Positions 1-6,990 of a DNA stretch of 37,737 bases are shown piece by piece. How positions within the stretch are numbered: position 1 is the first letter of the stretch; each line of letters starts with the position of its first letter. The DNA comes from Pseudomonas sp. GM79 (GTDB lineage Bacteria > Pseudomonadota > Gammaproteobacteria > Pseudomonadales > Pseudomonadaceae). The notes under the pieces are model-generated. The model saw nothing but the letters and a program-made list of their open reading frames with translations, did not search any database and was not told the origin of the DNA. The stretch lies in assembly GCF_000282495.1 (NCBI RefSeq), contig NZ_AKJE01000096.1:1-37737 (forward strand), read 5' to 3'. The translations under genes were made by a program, and so were the position numbers.

Positions 1-24
1 CAGGCTCGGCAGCTGCTACAGGGG
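1..24. repeat. Partial REP-type repeat at window edge
   Basis: The bases CGGCAGCTGCTACAGGG match the end of the REP doublet near 26638-26654. Only one end is present because the window starts here. It lies just past the stop codon of the minus-strand osmE gene. Confidence 0.5.
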
Positions 25-387
25 TCAATACCCGCCGCCACCCATCCCGCCTGTGGAAGGGGAATATTCTCTGGCTTTTTGTTGGGCACGACTCCATTGC
101 GCACAGGTCATGAAGCTTTTGTGGTCGACCTTGCCCAGCTTGTCGAAACTGACGTTGTACGGCTGCTGATGGCCGGCCTGGATCAGCTTGTAGTCAAAGC
201 AGGTACCAGGTTCCACCGTGCGCTTCGTTATTGATAAAGGCTGGCCGCCAATCTGCTGGACTTGTTCCTTGCTCATGCCAGTCTCGACCTTGGCGACCAG
301 CGGTTGGTCTCGATAAATATGTGATTCCGTGTTGCAGCCACCTGACGCCGCCAGCACGGCGATCAGCGCGCATAGAGGCTTGTTCAT
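25..387 (-). CDS. osmE: OsmE-like outer-membrane lipoprotein (SmpA/BamE-like fold)
   Basis: A 120-residue protein with a lipoprotein-type signal peptide and a Cys at position 18 (context ASGGC, a slightly atypical lipobox). The mature part resembles E. coli OsmE: a GMSKEQV segment typical of the SmpA/OmlA domain, then a GTCFDYKL segment and a late TCAQW segment, with two conserved Cys that could form a disulfide. The C-terminus is Gly-rich. In E. coli the protein is osmotically inducible and lies in the outer membrane; its exact function is not established. It appears to be a single-gene unit, and no promoter was recognised with confidence. The family call is firm, the physiological role is not. 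Confidence 0.8.
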   Translation of the reverse strand: MNKPLCALIAVLAASGGCNTESHIYRDQPLVAKVETGMSKEQVQQIGGQPLSITKRTVEPGTCFDYKLIQAGHQQPYNVSFDKLGKVDHKSFMTCAQWSRAQQKAREYSPSTGGMGGGGY

Positions 388-398
388 GGCAGCGCTCT

Positions 399-638
399 CT
401 AGTGAACTTTCGTTCGAGTGATGGATTTTGCTTTCACTTCTTCAGCATAGCCCGCCAGTCGCTCTTCATCGCCCTGGAACAACGCGCACAACCTTAGTGT
501 TGCCTCTGCGTCCACATCATTGCCGGCCTGGCGCAACTGCTCTGCGATGCGCAAAAGCTCTACCGCCGACCACCTCAGGTCCGAGGCTACACCTTGCAGG
601 TCGCGCCGAAGTTGCTGTTCATATTCGTTAAGCCACAT
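399..638 (-). CDS. Small hypothetical protein, 79 aa
   Basis: The start at 638 (MWLNEYEQQ) is preferred over an in-frame ATG 15 bases upstream because AGGAGG sits 6 bases before it. The product is short, charged and rich in Leu, Ala, Arg and Glu, probably all alpha-helical (for instance residues 8-45). There is no signal peptide, membrane segment or Cys-based motif. It points away from rtcB and precedes osmE by 11 bases, so the two could be co-transcribed. I do not recognise the family. It reads as a real gene because of its good ribosome-binding site and Pseudomonas-like codon use. Confidence 0.6.
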   Translation of the reverse strand: MWLNEYEQQLRRDLQGVASDLRWSAVELLRIAEQLRQAGNDVDAEATLRLCALFQGDEERLAGYAEEVKAKSITRTKVH

Positions 639-729
639 GATGACCTCCTGCAATTCCCCGCTACGAAATAGTAGTCCTATTTACCTGTCTGGAGCGTTAT
701 GTTCGTCTGACCGCAAGAGAGTCGAAATC

Positions 730-1956
730 ATGCAAAAACCTGTCTACCAATTGCTGGAAGTCGCCAACGGCAAGCCGATCAAACTCTGGGCCGAGGGAGT
801 GCCGGTTGAAAGCGAAGCCCGGCAGCAATTGATCAATATCGCGAAGATGCCGTTCATCTTCAAGCATCTGGCAGTGATGCCGGATGTGCATCTGGGCAAA
901 GGGTCCACCATCGGCAGCGTGATCCCCACCGTGGGCGCGATCATTCCGGCGGCCGTGGGGGTGGACATCGGCTGCGGCATGATTGCCGCGCGCACGTCAC
1001 TGACCGCCGCCGACTTGCCAGACAACCTGCACGGCCTGCGCAGCGCCATCGAAAAGGCCGTGCCCCATGGCCGCACGTTGAGCCGTGGCCGCCGCGATGA
1101 AGGCGCCTGGAACCATGTTCCACACCAGGCCGATCAAGCCTGGGCGGCGCTTAGCTCACGGTTCAAGGCGATCACCGACAAATACCCGAAACTCGCCAGC
1201 ACCAACAACCGTCAGCACCTGGGCACTCTCGGTACCGGTAATCACTTCATCGAGGTCTGCCTGGATGAAACCAACCGCGTCTGGTTCATGTTGCACAGCG
1301 GTTCTCGCGGCGTTGGCAATGCTATCGGAACTCTGTTCATTCAATTGGCTCAAGCGGACATGCGCCAGCACATCGCCAATCTGCCGGACCGCGATCTGGC
1401 CTATTTCAAGGAAGGCAGCCGGCATTTCGATGACTACGTCGAAGCGGTGGGTTGGGCTCAGGACTTCGCCCGGCAGAACCGGGCCTTGATGATGCAGGCG
1501 GTGATTCAGGCCGCGCGGCAAGTGATCCGCAAACCCTTCGAGGTCGCGCTGGAGGCTGTGAACTGTCACCACAATTACGTGCAGAAAGAGCGGCACTTCG
1601 GCGAAGACGTGCTGGTCACCCGCAAGGGCGCGGTGTCGGCGAAGAAGGGCGAACTGGGGATCATTCCCGGCTCCATGGGCGCCAAAAGCTTCATCGTTCG
1701 AGGGCTCGGCAACGAGCAATCGTTCTGTTCCTGCAGCCACGGTGCCGGTCGGACCATGAGCCGCACCAAAGCCAAAAACACCTTCACTGTCGCAGACCAG
1801 ATCCGCGCGACCGCTCATGTGGAGTGCCGCAAGGATGCGGCGGTCATCGATGAGATTCCGATGGCTTATAAGGACATCGATAAAGTCATGTACGCCCAGC
1901 GTGATCTGGTGGAAGTAGTGCACACCTTGCGACAGGTGGTCTGCGTGAAGGGGTAG
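730..1956 (+). CDS. rtcB: RtcB-family RNA-splicing ligase
   Basis: A 408-residue protein, the same length as E. coli RtcB. RtcB is a GTP- and Mn-dependent ligase that joins RNA 2',3'-cyclic phosphate (or 3'-phosphate) ends to 5'-OH ends through a histidine-GMP intermediate. Family motifs are visible: GVDIGCG near residue 80 with the metal-binding Asp and Cys, GTGNHFIEV, HSGSRGVG, NCHHNYV, and CSHGAGR with the His that receives GMP. The ATG at 730 follows AAGAGAG; the open frame runs further upstream, but that part overlaps the opposite-strand gene and is not RtcB-like. No rtcA or archease gene is adjacent, so this is a stand-alone rtcB, expected to act in the cytoplasm in RNA repair. Confidence 0.95.
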   Translation: MQKPVYQLLEVANGKPIKLWAEGVPVESEARQQLINIAKMPFIFKHLAVMPDVHLGKGSTIGSVIPTVGAIIPAAVGVDIGCGMIAARTSLTAADLPDNLHGLRSAIEKAVPHGRTLSRGRRDEGAWNHVPHQADQAWAALSSRFKAITDKYPKLASTNNRQHLGTLGTGNHFIEVCLDETNRVWFMLHSGSRGVGNAIGTLFIQLAQADMRQHIANLPDRDLAYFKEGSRHFDDYVEAVGWAQDFARQNRALMMQAVIQAARQVIRKPFEVALEAVNCHHNYVQKERHFGEDVLVTRKGAVSAKKGELGIIPGSMGAKSFIVRGLGNEQSFCSCSHGAGRTMSRTKAKNTFTVADQIRATAHVECRKDAAVIDEIPMAYKDIDKVMYAQRDLVEVVHTLRQVVCVKG

Positions 1957-2055
1957 AGAGGGAAGGTGCTTCCATTGGTCGGGAACATTAACGCGAATGA
2001 ACAGCTCTGCTGTCGTATTGAGGTAATGATTCATTCGCTAGGGAGGCCATCTCAA

Positions 2056-2292
2056 ATGACGATTACCGATGATTTCAGACACCATGCGCATGAGCTGATC
2101 GTTGACCTGGATACGGCAACCACGGAAATGATGAAACTGATCTCGGCCCATCAGTTGAGCGGCCCGGAATGGGAGCGGGTCACGAAATGGCAGCATGAAG
2201 CGTATGAGCGATGGATGACGTACCTGAATGCTAGGTCGTATCCCGATTCCGGCTCGGGGGCCGAGCCGGGGCAGGGCGAAGCCCCTGTATAG
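2056..2292 (+). CDS. Small hypothetical protein, 78 aa
   Basis: The ATG at 2056 is chosen because GGGAGG lies 10 bases upstream; alternative upstream starts lack a ribosome-binding site. The protein is soluble, with a helical N-terminal two thirds (DDFRHHAHELIVDLDTATT, then a Trp-rich WERVTKWQHEAYERW stretch) and a low-complexity Gly/Pro/Glu tail. That tail is encoded by a GC-rich stretch containing a small inverted repeat (GGCTCGGGGGCCGAGCC, 2251-2267). I do not recognise a family. It lies about 100 bases after rtcB in the same direction and could share its transcript. Confidence 0.6.
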   Translation: MTITDDFRHHAHELIVDLDTATTEMMKLISAHQLSGPEWERVTKWQHEAYERWMTYLNARSYPDSGSGAEPGQGEAPV

Positions 2293-2366
2293 AGAGCGTC
2301 GGGTGTCCGCTGGATGTCTGCGCAATTGCAGGCTACATTTCCCGTTTTTCAGGATAAGGAAGCGTT

Positions 2367-2702
2367 ATGCGCATGTTGATAGCGGGAATAGCGGTGGCTG
2401 TGTTGGCGGGCTGTTCATTACCCGCATCCGTGGTGCCCGGCGAGCCCAATATCAGCAAATACAGCGATAAGGCGCCCAAGGAATATGCCGCGTGTGTATT
2501 ACCGTTATGGCGTCAGGACATTCCGGGATCGACGCAATCGCCGATTTCCAATGGCTACCGGATCACCGCACCCAGCGTCATTACAGCTGACGAAATTCTG
2601 GTTATCGTGAAATCGAAGGATGGCAGCCGGGTATCGCTTTACCAAGGGCCTCCGTGGGCCAAGTCAGGGGCGCTGCGCCAGGCTGTCCGGGATTGTTTGT
2701 AA
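2367..2702 (+). CDS. Small putative lipoprotein, 111 aa
   Basis: The N-terminus MRMLIAGIAVAVLAGC is a short lipoprotein signal with a canonical lipobox (LAGC, Cys at residue 16), so the protein is expected to be acylated and anchored in a membrane facing the periplasm. The mature part (about 95 residues) has two further Cys, one near the middle and one two residues from the end, which could pair. AAGGA precedes the ATG. There is no recognisable catalytic motif. I do not know the family; the localisation call is much firmer than any function. Confidence 0.7.
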   Translation: MRMLIAGIAVAVLAGCSLPASVVPGEPNISKYSDKAPKEYAACVLPLWRQDIPGSTQSPISNGYRITAPSVITADEILVIVKSKDGSRVSLYQGPPWAKSGALRQAVRDCL

Positions 2703-2787
2703 CGCCCGCAGCTGCCGTATGTCGGAACGGAGGAACGGTCATTCCTGAATCAACTTCCAAGAGCTGACAGCCCTAGGGAGTTTGGCT

Positions 2788-3018
2788 ATGAATGATGATC
2801 GAAAAAAGGCAGCCCTCGATGCCTGGTACCGGCTCTTGAGAGAACCGGAGGCCGGGATGGATTGTGAAGAACACTACGACAAACTGCTGAAGGCGGCGGA
2901 TGAAATGGAAGGGGCCGGGCTCATAAACAACGCCGAATGGCGTGAGCTGGTGCGCGATGCACGGGGAGCTTTTTCTGCTACAAGCGATGGTGTCGGGAGC
3001 GGAACAGTCAGCAGATGA
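2788..3018 (+). CDS. Small hypothetical protein, 76 aa
   Basis: The ATG at 2788 has AGGGAG 7 bases upstream, making it better than the TTG two codons earlier. The product is acidic and helical (DDRKKAALDAWYRLL, then CEEHYDKLLKAADEMEGAGLI), with a Ser/Gly-rich unstructured tail. It has no signal or membrane segment. I do not recognise a family; it resembles the many short, probably stress-related proteins of Pseudomonas only in size and composition. The nearest terminator is more than 130 bases downstream. Confidence 0.6.
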   Translation: MNDDRKKAALDAWYRLLREPEAGMDCEEHYDKLLKAADEMEGAGLINNAEWRELVRDARGAFSATSDGVGSGTVSR

Positions 3019-3281
3019 CTTGAAAATAGTGTGGATATTTAATGGGTTAGGAGATTTAGTAACTGGATAGTGAGTCAGAATATCTTGTTACAAGTCCCGC
3101 GATTGGGTAATATTACCCCGCGTTCACCACCACGGTTTATGCATTTTTAAAGCCCAGGCGTCCATCAGCTGCCTGGGCTTTTTTTTGTCTGGAATTTGGA
3201 ATGGCTTATGAGCGTGCTGCCGGCAGAGAGCCAGCAGCGTCGATGATGAGCATGATGGACAAACGTTATTGATGCCTGTCG
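3019..3281. other. Gene-free stretch with a perfect palindrome and a terminator
   Basis: No open frame here looks real. The stretch holds a 14-base perfect palindrome, GGGTAATATTACCC (3105-3118), and a strong intrinsic terminator at 3150-3187. The region is more AT-rich than its neighbours. A small RNA ending at the terminator is possible, but I could not find a convincing -35/-10 pair for it. Confidence 0.4.
3150..3187 (+). terminator. Strong Rho-independent terminator
   Basis: Ten-base stem AAGCCCAGGC / GCCTGGGCTT with an 11-base loop, followed by an unbroken run of T. It lies 131 bases past the nearest upstream gene. Confidence 0.85.
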
Positions 3282-3476
3282 TTACCCGGCTGGATCAGCC
3301 TTGCGCCGATCGCTGCCGGATGGGTTGCCAGTGTCAAGAAGCCTTCTTTCCACCAGGACATTTTGCAGAGCCTGGCGTGCCGAAGGGCTTAGCTGATGTT
3401 CTCTTTCCTTGAGTTCGAGCAAGATGGGGTTGGACCATCCACGATAGGTTTGCTCGGAAATTCGAGTAGATGTCAT
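3282..3476 (-). CDS. Small hypothetical basic protein, 64 aa
   Basis: The ATG is preceded by AAAGGAGAG at 6 bases, a strong ribosome-binding site that supports this as a real gene. The product is hydrophilic and basic with no Cys, no membrane segment and no signal. It contains LKEREHQLSPSARQALQNVL, likely two helices, and ends in a polar Ser/Gly/Asp/Arg tail. The family is not recognised. Confidence 0.55.
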   Translation of the reverse strand: MTSTRISEQTYRGWSNPILLELKEREHQLSPSARQALQNVLVERRLLDTGNPSGSDRRKADPAG

Positions 3477-3664
3477 CTATCTCTCCTTTGATGAATCGCC
3501 CGACAACACAGTGGGCGAAGTCCTGTGCGCTAAAAATCCTAGTTGAGGAAACGACTTGTCGCCAGTGAGCGGATGGCAATGAGGTGCCGGTCATCCTTCG
3601 CGACGCGGGTAGTCCACGATTCGGGAGTAAACTTAAAAAGCTACCTCAGCAAAAGGAGCCGCAT

Positions 3665-3859
3665 ATGATCGCCGACCAAATGAATAGACAGGAGTCGGAG
3701 CAAGGCGCTGTTTGGGATCAATACTTCTGTGCCGCGTTGATTGCCGAAAGCAATCTGACGGCACCGGTGGTAGGAGAAGCCACCCACGAAGACAGGCAGA
3801 ATCTGTTAATCCAAAGGGCCAAAGCACTCGCCGATAAGATGCTGGAAAACAGAAGATAA
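3665..3859 (+). CDS. Small hypothetical protein, 64 aa
   Basis: AAAAGGAG lies 7 bases before the ATG at 3665, and an intrinsic terminator begins 4 bases after the stop codon, so this is a well-bounded single-gene unit. The protein is soluble and helical, with an acidic N-terminus and a helix near the C-terminus (RQNLLIQRAKALADKML). The open frame extends further upstream, but without a ribosome-binding site. The family is not recognised. Confidence 0.65.
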   Translation: MIADQMNRQESEQGAVWDQYFCAALIAESNLTAPVVGEATHEDRQNLLIQRAKALADKMLENRR

Positions 3860-3862
3860 CTT

Positions 3863-3896
3863 GAGCCCAGCCATTGCGCTGGGCTCTTCGCTTTTT
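3863..3896 (+). terminator. Rho-independent terminator
   Basis: Nine-base perfect stem GAGCCCAGC / GCTGGGCTC with a 6-base loop, followed by TTCGCTTTTT. It ends the preceding 64-residue gene. Confidence 0.85.
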
Positions 3897-3977
3897 GATG
3901 CTTTTCTTTCTGCGAAGTGAACGCTCCTTGGTCGCGGATCGTCTACAGTTGGTAGTTCATGGATACGGAGATCGAAC

Positions 3978-4283
3978 ATGAAGTGCCTAATCTGTCAGGC
4001 TGCCTCTAATGCTGTTCACGCGGCTGGAGACTGGTCAGAAGTCAAATGCCCGGCCGGATGTGGATGCTACAAGGTCTCTGCGAACCTTGTGGCGAAAATG
4101 GAATTAAAGAACGAGTTCTTTGACATCGAACGCACAAGACGATGGCTTGAGATGTCTCGAATGGATGAACCGGTGCCGTTGATATCCACCTATGACTACC
4201 ACGTTGCCTTATTGCATCGCGACACCGAGGAGAGGTCGGTCATCGCGCCGATTCGCTCCAGGGAGCCGCTGACTTCGGATTAG
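3978..4283 (+). CDS. Zinc-ribbon-like small protein, 101 aa
   Basis: The protein begins MKCLICQ and has a second Cys group about 20 residues on (VKCPAGCGCYKVS), a CxxC...CxxxC pattern expected to bind zinc. After it come a helix and an ERTRRWL motif shared with the zinc-ribbon gene 220 bases downstream, so the two look like tandem paralogues. GGAG lies 8 bases before the ATG. Function is unknown. Such ribbons can bind nucleic acid or protein partners, but nothing here identifies one. Confidence 0.65.
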   Translation: MKCLICQAASNAVHAAGDWSEVKCPAGCGCYKVSANLVAKMELKNEFFDIERTRRWLEMSRMDEPVPLISTYDYHVALLHRDTEERSVIAPIRSREPLTSD

Positions 4284-4303
4284 GTCCTGGCTGTAACACC
4301 GTT

Positions 4304-4340
4304 CCCCTGTAGGAGCAGCCTTCGGCAGCTCCTACAGGGG
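4304..4340. repeat. REP-like hairpin
   Basis: A 13-base perfect inverted repeat, CCCCTGTAGGAGC / GCTCCTACAGGGG, whose interior GCC-TTC-GGC can also pair. It lies 20 bases past a stop codon, the usual place for a Pseudomonas REP unit, and may also protect or end the transcript. Confidence 0.75.
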
Positions 4341-4502
4341 CTCACGCAGGTATTGCTCGATCTATCGACAAAAAAACAAGCAACCTCCATGGATAGCCCC
4401 TGTCGATATCAACATGTCCCCGCTATTCGTAATCACACCTACCCAGGTTGTCAGCATTTATGGCGGGCTGAAAGCGGCTAACTGAATGATCAGGAGGTGG
4501 CT

Positions 4503-4757
4503 ATGAACTGTCCGCTTTGTGGAAACACTAATGCGCTGGAAGATCTTTCGTACGGGGGTGGCTTGCGCATTTATTGTGAGCCGTGCGGTGGTTTCTATCG
4601 GATCTCAACAACCCTGAACGCCTTGGCCGACGGAAAAACCTATGACACCGAGCGCACACGAGCCCGACTGAAAAAGAAGCGTGAAACTGACAAATTGGAA
4701 GACCAAGAGCCGGCGCTAGGCGCGGAGGACAAGGACCTGCTCGTCGAGCCGAACTGA
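4503..4757 (+). CDS. Zinc-ribbon-like small protein, 84 aa
   Basis: It begins MNCPLCGN, with a second CEPCGGFY about 23 residues later: a clean CxxC...CxxC zinc ribbon. It shares spacing and the segment DxERTRxxL with the neighbouring 101-residue protein, so the two are probably a tandem duplication. The C-terminal half is highly charged (a Lys/Arg-rich stretch, then an acidic tail). CAGGAGG precedes the ATG at 4503. Function is unknown. Confidence 0.7.
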   Translation: MNCPLCGNTNALEDLSYGGGLRIYCEPCGGFYRISTTLNALADGKTYDTERTRARLKKKRETDKLEDQEPALGAEDKDLLVEPN

Positions 4758-4957
4758 TGTGTCGTGCAATAAGCATGCGACCCAGCGAACGATACACTGG
4801 GTGTGGGACGGTTATCTCGGCGAGACGGTTGCGGTGGATGTGTGCACAAGGACTCGCCTGACCCTGAAGCCGGGTTTCGAACGGGATTCCAGGCCAGGCC
4901 AGGCGAGCGTGCCAGATCCATGCGAGCTTTGATCCTGATGAACGCTTAGCGGCCCGG

Positions 4958-5374
4958 TTAATGATGAGCCTGTGCCACTCCGCGCAATACCGTAGCAGCG
5001 GCGGATTGAGATCGAGTGCTGGCAATGTTTCCCAGCGATACGACGCCCACCAGACGCTTTTCCCGGTTAAGTACGGGGAGGCGACGCAGTTGCACATCCG
5101 CCATGTTCTTTGCCACATGCTCTATGTCTTCATCCTCAAAGCAATAGCGGATGCCGCCAGTCATTACTTTGCTGATAGGGGTTTTGCCTGGAAGTCCTTC
5201 GGCTACGGCTCTAATGGCTATATCCCGGTCCGTTATCATGCCAACCAGACGCTCCTGTTCCTCAACCATAATGGCGCCGCTATCGATCCTGGCCATCATG
5301 TTCGCGGCCTCCTGGATCGTCTGGCTTGGCTTGGCTGTTAAAACATCTTTCGTCATGACTTCCGAAATCTTCAT
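4958..5374 (-). CDS. CBS-domain pair protein, 138 aa
   Basis: A stand-alone pair of CBS domains: the first spans about residues 7-60 (VMTKDVLTAKPSQTIQEAA ... LVGMITDRDIAIRAV), the second about 70-122 (VMTGGI ... LRRLPVLNREKRLVGVVS). The GMITDRDIAIR segment is characteristic. CBS pairs bind adenine nucleotides or related ligands and usually sense energy or redox state; this small soluble form has no attached enzyme. AAAGGAG lies upstream of the ATG. No FNR-type box was seen near it. The family call is firm, the ligand is unknown. Confidence 0.9.
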   Translation of the reverse strand: MKISEVMTKDVLTAKPSQTIQEAANMMARIDSGAIMVEEQERLVGMITDRDIAIRAVAEGLPGKTPISKVMTGGIRYCFEDEDIEHVAKNMADVQLRRLPVLNREKRLVGVVSLGNIASTRSQSAAATVLRGVAQAHH

Positions 5375-5517
5375 GAAAAGACTCCTTTAAAGTGATGCTT
5401 CGGTGATTAAGGGCTGCCAAATTTTTCGACTGGGAGGGGAAGTGCGGGTTCCGATTGTTTTGTCCCCGCTCGTCATGGTGGCGCAGTCTCATTGGGGATT
5501 CGCAATCCAGGGGCGAG

Positions 5518-6210
5518 TCATGTGCTCGGGCCGTCGATAGGCTCTATCAGTTCTGAGCCCTGGTTCCTCACATTACCCACGGCCATGTCCACTTTGAACC
5601 ATTCGAAGACGTCGCAAGGTTCGCGTTGCTGCAGGAGTATCTGTTGGGCGCGCTCCTTGGGCGTGTATGGATCAATCCATTCCCGTGCCAATTCGGGACT
5701 GAGCGTCACTGGCCGCCGATCGTGAACATCCACCATGCCGCCTTCACTGTCCGCGGTAATGATCACGAAGCCGTCATGCTCGTCCGGCTGCTTTTCGTAC
5801 CTTGGATACTGACCAATCGCGGCGCACAGGATCGGCGCACGATCCTTGCGACGGATCAGGTAAGGCTGTTTCTTCGGGCCGCCCTCGTAAACCCATTCAA
5901 ACCAGTTGTCGATGGCAATAATTGCCCGGTGCGGCCATATCTCCTTGAAGAACGGGTCGTGGGCAACTTTCTCGACCCTGGCGTTGATCGGTGTCGCGTG
6001 ATCCCTGGCCCAGTGCGGTCGCCAGCCCCAACGAACCCTGTCGGCGTGCAGCATGCCGCTTTCTTCGTGGAGGAGGGCGAGCGGAGTCGACGGCGCGGCG
6101 TTGTAGAGCTCGAGCGGCTGATCGCCAGCATTATTGACCAGGGCGTTGGGCATGCTCAGCGCCGCCACGAACTCGTGGATACCTCGATACTGCGAAAGTC
6201 GTCCGCACAT
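5518..6210 (-). CDS. SRAP-domain DNA-protein crosslink protein (YedK/HMCES family)
   Basis: A 230-residue protein that starts exactly MCGR. In this family the initiator Met is removed and Cys2 forms a thiazolidine crosslink with abasic sites in single-stranded DNA, shielding them. Active-site neighbours are visible: NAR in ATPINARVEK, DNWFEW with the conserved Glu, and DVHDRRPV with the conserved His (here RRP instead of the more common RMP). The start at 6210 is chosen because the reactive Cys must be residue 2; the open frame begins 15 codons earlier. The role is abasic-site protection, with probable SOS or replication links known only from homologues. Confidence 0.92.
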   Translation of the reverse strand: MCGRLSQYRGIHEFVAALSMPNALVNNAGDQPLELYNAAPSTPLALLHEESGMLHADRVRWGWRPHWARDHATPINARVEKVAHDPFFKEIWPHRAIIAIDNWFEWVYEGGPKKQPYLIRRKDRAPILCAAIGQYPRYEKQPDEHDGFVIITADSEGGMVDVHDRRPVTLSPELAREWIDPYTPKERAQQILLQQREPCDVFEWFKVDMAVGNVRNQGSELIEPIDGPST

Positions 6211-6350
6211 GGCTGGGCCCTCATGCTGAAGCTTAAGCTTAGACAATAGTTTCAAGGTGATCGTTGAGGCTGTCTAACCAGCAACGCCTTCAGAAAAACA
6301 GGGTCGCCGCTTGTGTTCGCAACCCGCGGCCAGGCCGCATTGCGGGTTTC

Positions 6351-6392
6351 TTGATTGATGTCAATCGCCTGAGTCGACTTGCTCTGTATTCT
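6351..6392 (+). promoter_or_regulatory. ANR/DNR box and -10 element
   Basis: TTGATTGATGTCAA (6351-6364) matches the FNR-type pattern TTGAT-N4-[AG]TCAA. TATTCT (6387-6392) sits exactly where a -10 hexamer should be if the box is centred at -41.5, giving a start near 6399, 31 bases before the coding start at 6430. Confidence 0.75.
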
Positions 6393-6429
6393 GCGCAGAA
6401 ACCTACAGCTGAACCGAGGGCGAACATTC

Positions 6430-6873
6430 ATGCTCTATCCGCTGTTTTTGACCTTTCATCTGTTTGCCGCCCTTATCTTTATCGGCACGGTGTTCTTCGA
6501 AGTCCTGTTCCTGGAAAGCATCCGCAAACAGTTGCCCGCCAAAGTAATGCTGCTGGTCGAGCAGGGTATTGGCCGCCGCGCCCGCACGCTGATGCCGTGG
6601 GTGCTGCTGGTACTGTTCGGCGCGGGGCTGGGCATGGTCTGGCTGCGCTATTTACCCGTTCTTGCAACGCCAATGGCCTCATCGTTCAGCACCTTGTTGC
6701 TGCTGAAAATCATGGTTGCCGTGAGCGTGCTGCTGCATTTCCTGGTCGCCATGTTTTTGTTCAAAAGCGGCCGAATGAACGCTCGCTACCTGCATTTCAT
6801 CCATGGCAGTGTGTTCTGCCATATGGTCGTCATCGTGCTGCTGGCCAAGGGGATGTTTTACCTGACGTGGTGA
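6430..6873 (+). CDS. Small four-helix membrane protein, anaerobically controlled (CopD-like)
   Basis: A 147-residue integral membrane protein with about four hydrophobic segments (near residues 4-28, 55-75, 85-110 and 122-143). Conserved-looking polar residues sit inside or at the ends of helices: His10 (FHLFAA), a GTVFFEV motif, a His in the third helix, and HM near the start of the fourth (FCHMVVIVLLAKGMFY). This pattern suits a heme- or copper-binding membrane protein of CopD/DUF type, but that is inference. It is a paralogue of the 145-residue protein at 29381-29818 downstream of nnrS. The ATG at 6430 is chosen because it begins the shared alignment and follows the predicted transcription start. 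An ANR/DNR box sits upstream. Confidence 0.75.
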   Translation: MLYPLFLTFHLFAALIFIGTVFFEVLFLESIRKQLPAKVMLLVEQGIGRRARTLMPWVLLVLFGAGLGMVWLRYLPVLATPMASSFSTLLLLKIMVAVSVLLHFLVAMFLFKSGRMNARYLHFIHGSVFCHMVVIVLLAKGMFYLTW

Positions 6874-6917
6874 GCGGCTTTGCCCCAAGGTCTGTCCTGC
6901 AAGCACGTGGCTTGCGC

Positions 6918-6931
6918 TTGATACAAGTCAA
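6918..6931 (+). promoter_or_regulatory. ANR/DNR box
   Basis: TTGATACAAGTCAA matches the FNR-type consensus. A centre at -41.5 predicts a start near 6966 with a weak -10 (GACACT, 6954-6959). This placement also decides the start of the next gene (6991, not 6937). Confidence 0.7.
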
Positions 6932-6990
6932 GGAGCATGGATCGCCAATCCCGGACACTGTTGATCCGCAGCCAGTCTCGGAGACCTGTC

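Noticed and set aside
1156..2034. 292-codon open frame opposite rtcB
   Set aside because: Antisense to RtcB, which has all its family motifs.
6321..6348. AACCCGC / GCGGGTT hairpin before the first ANR/DNR box as a terminator
   Set aside because: The 14-base loop and lack of a T run make it weak; the upstream gene is on the other strand and ends elsewhere.
6937..6990. Upstream ATG at 6937 for the HemN paralogue
   Set aside because: GGAG is only one base from that ATG, and the FNR-type box predicts transcription starting downstream of it.
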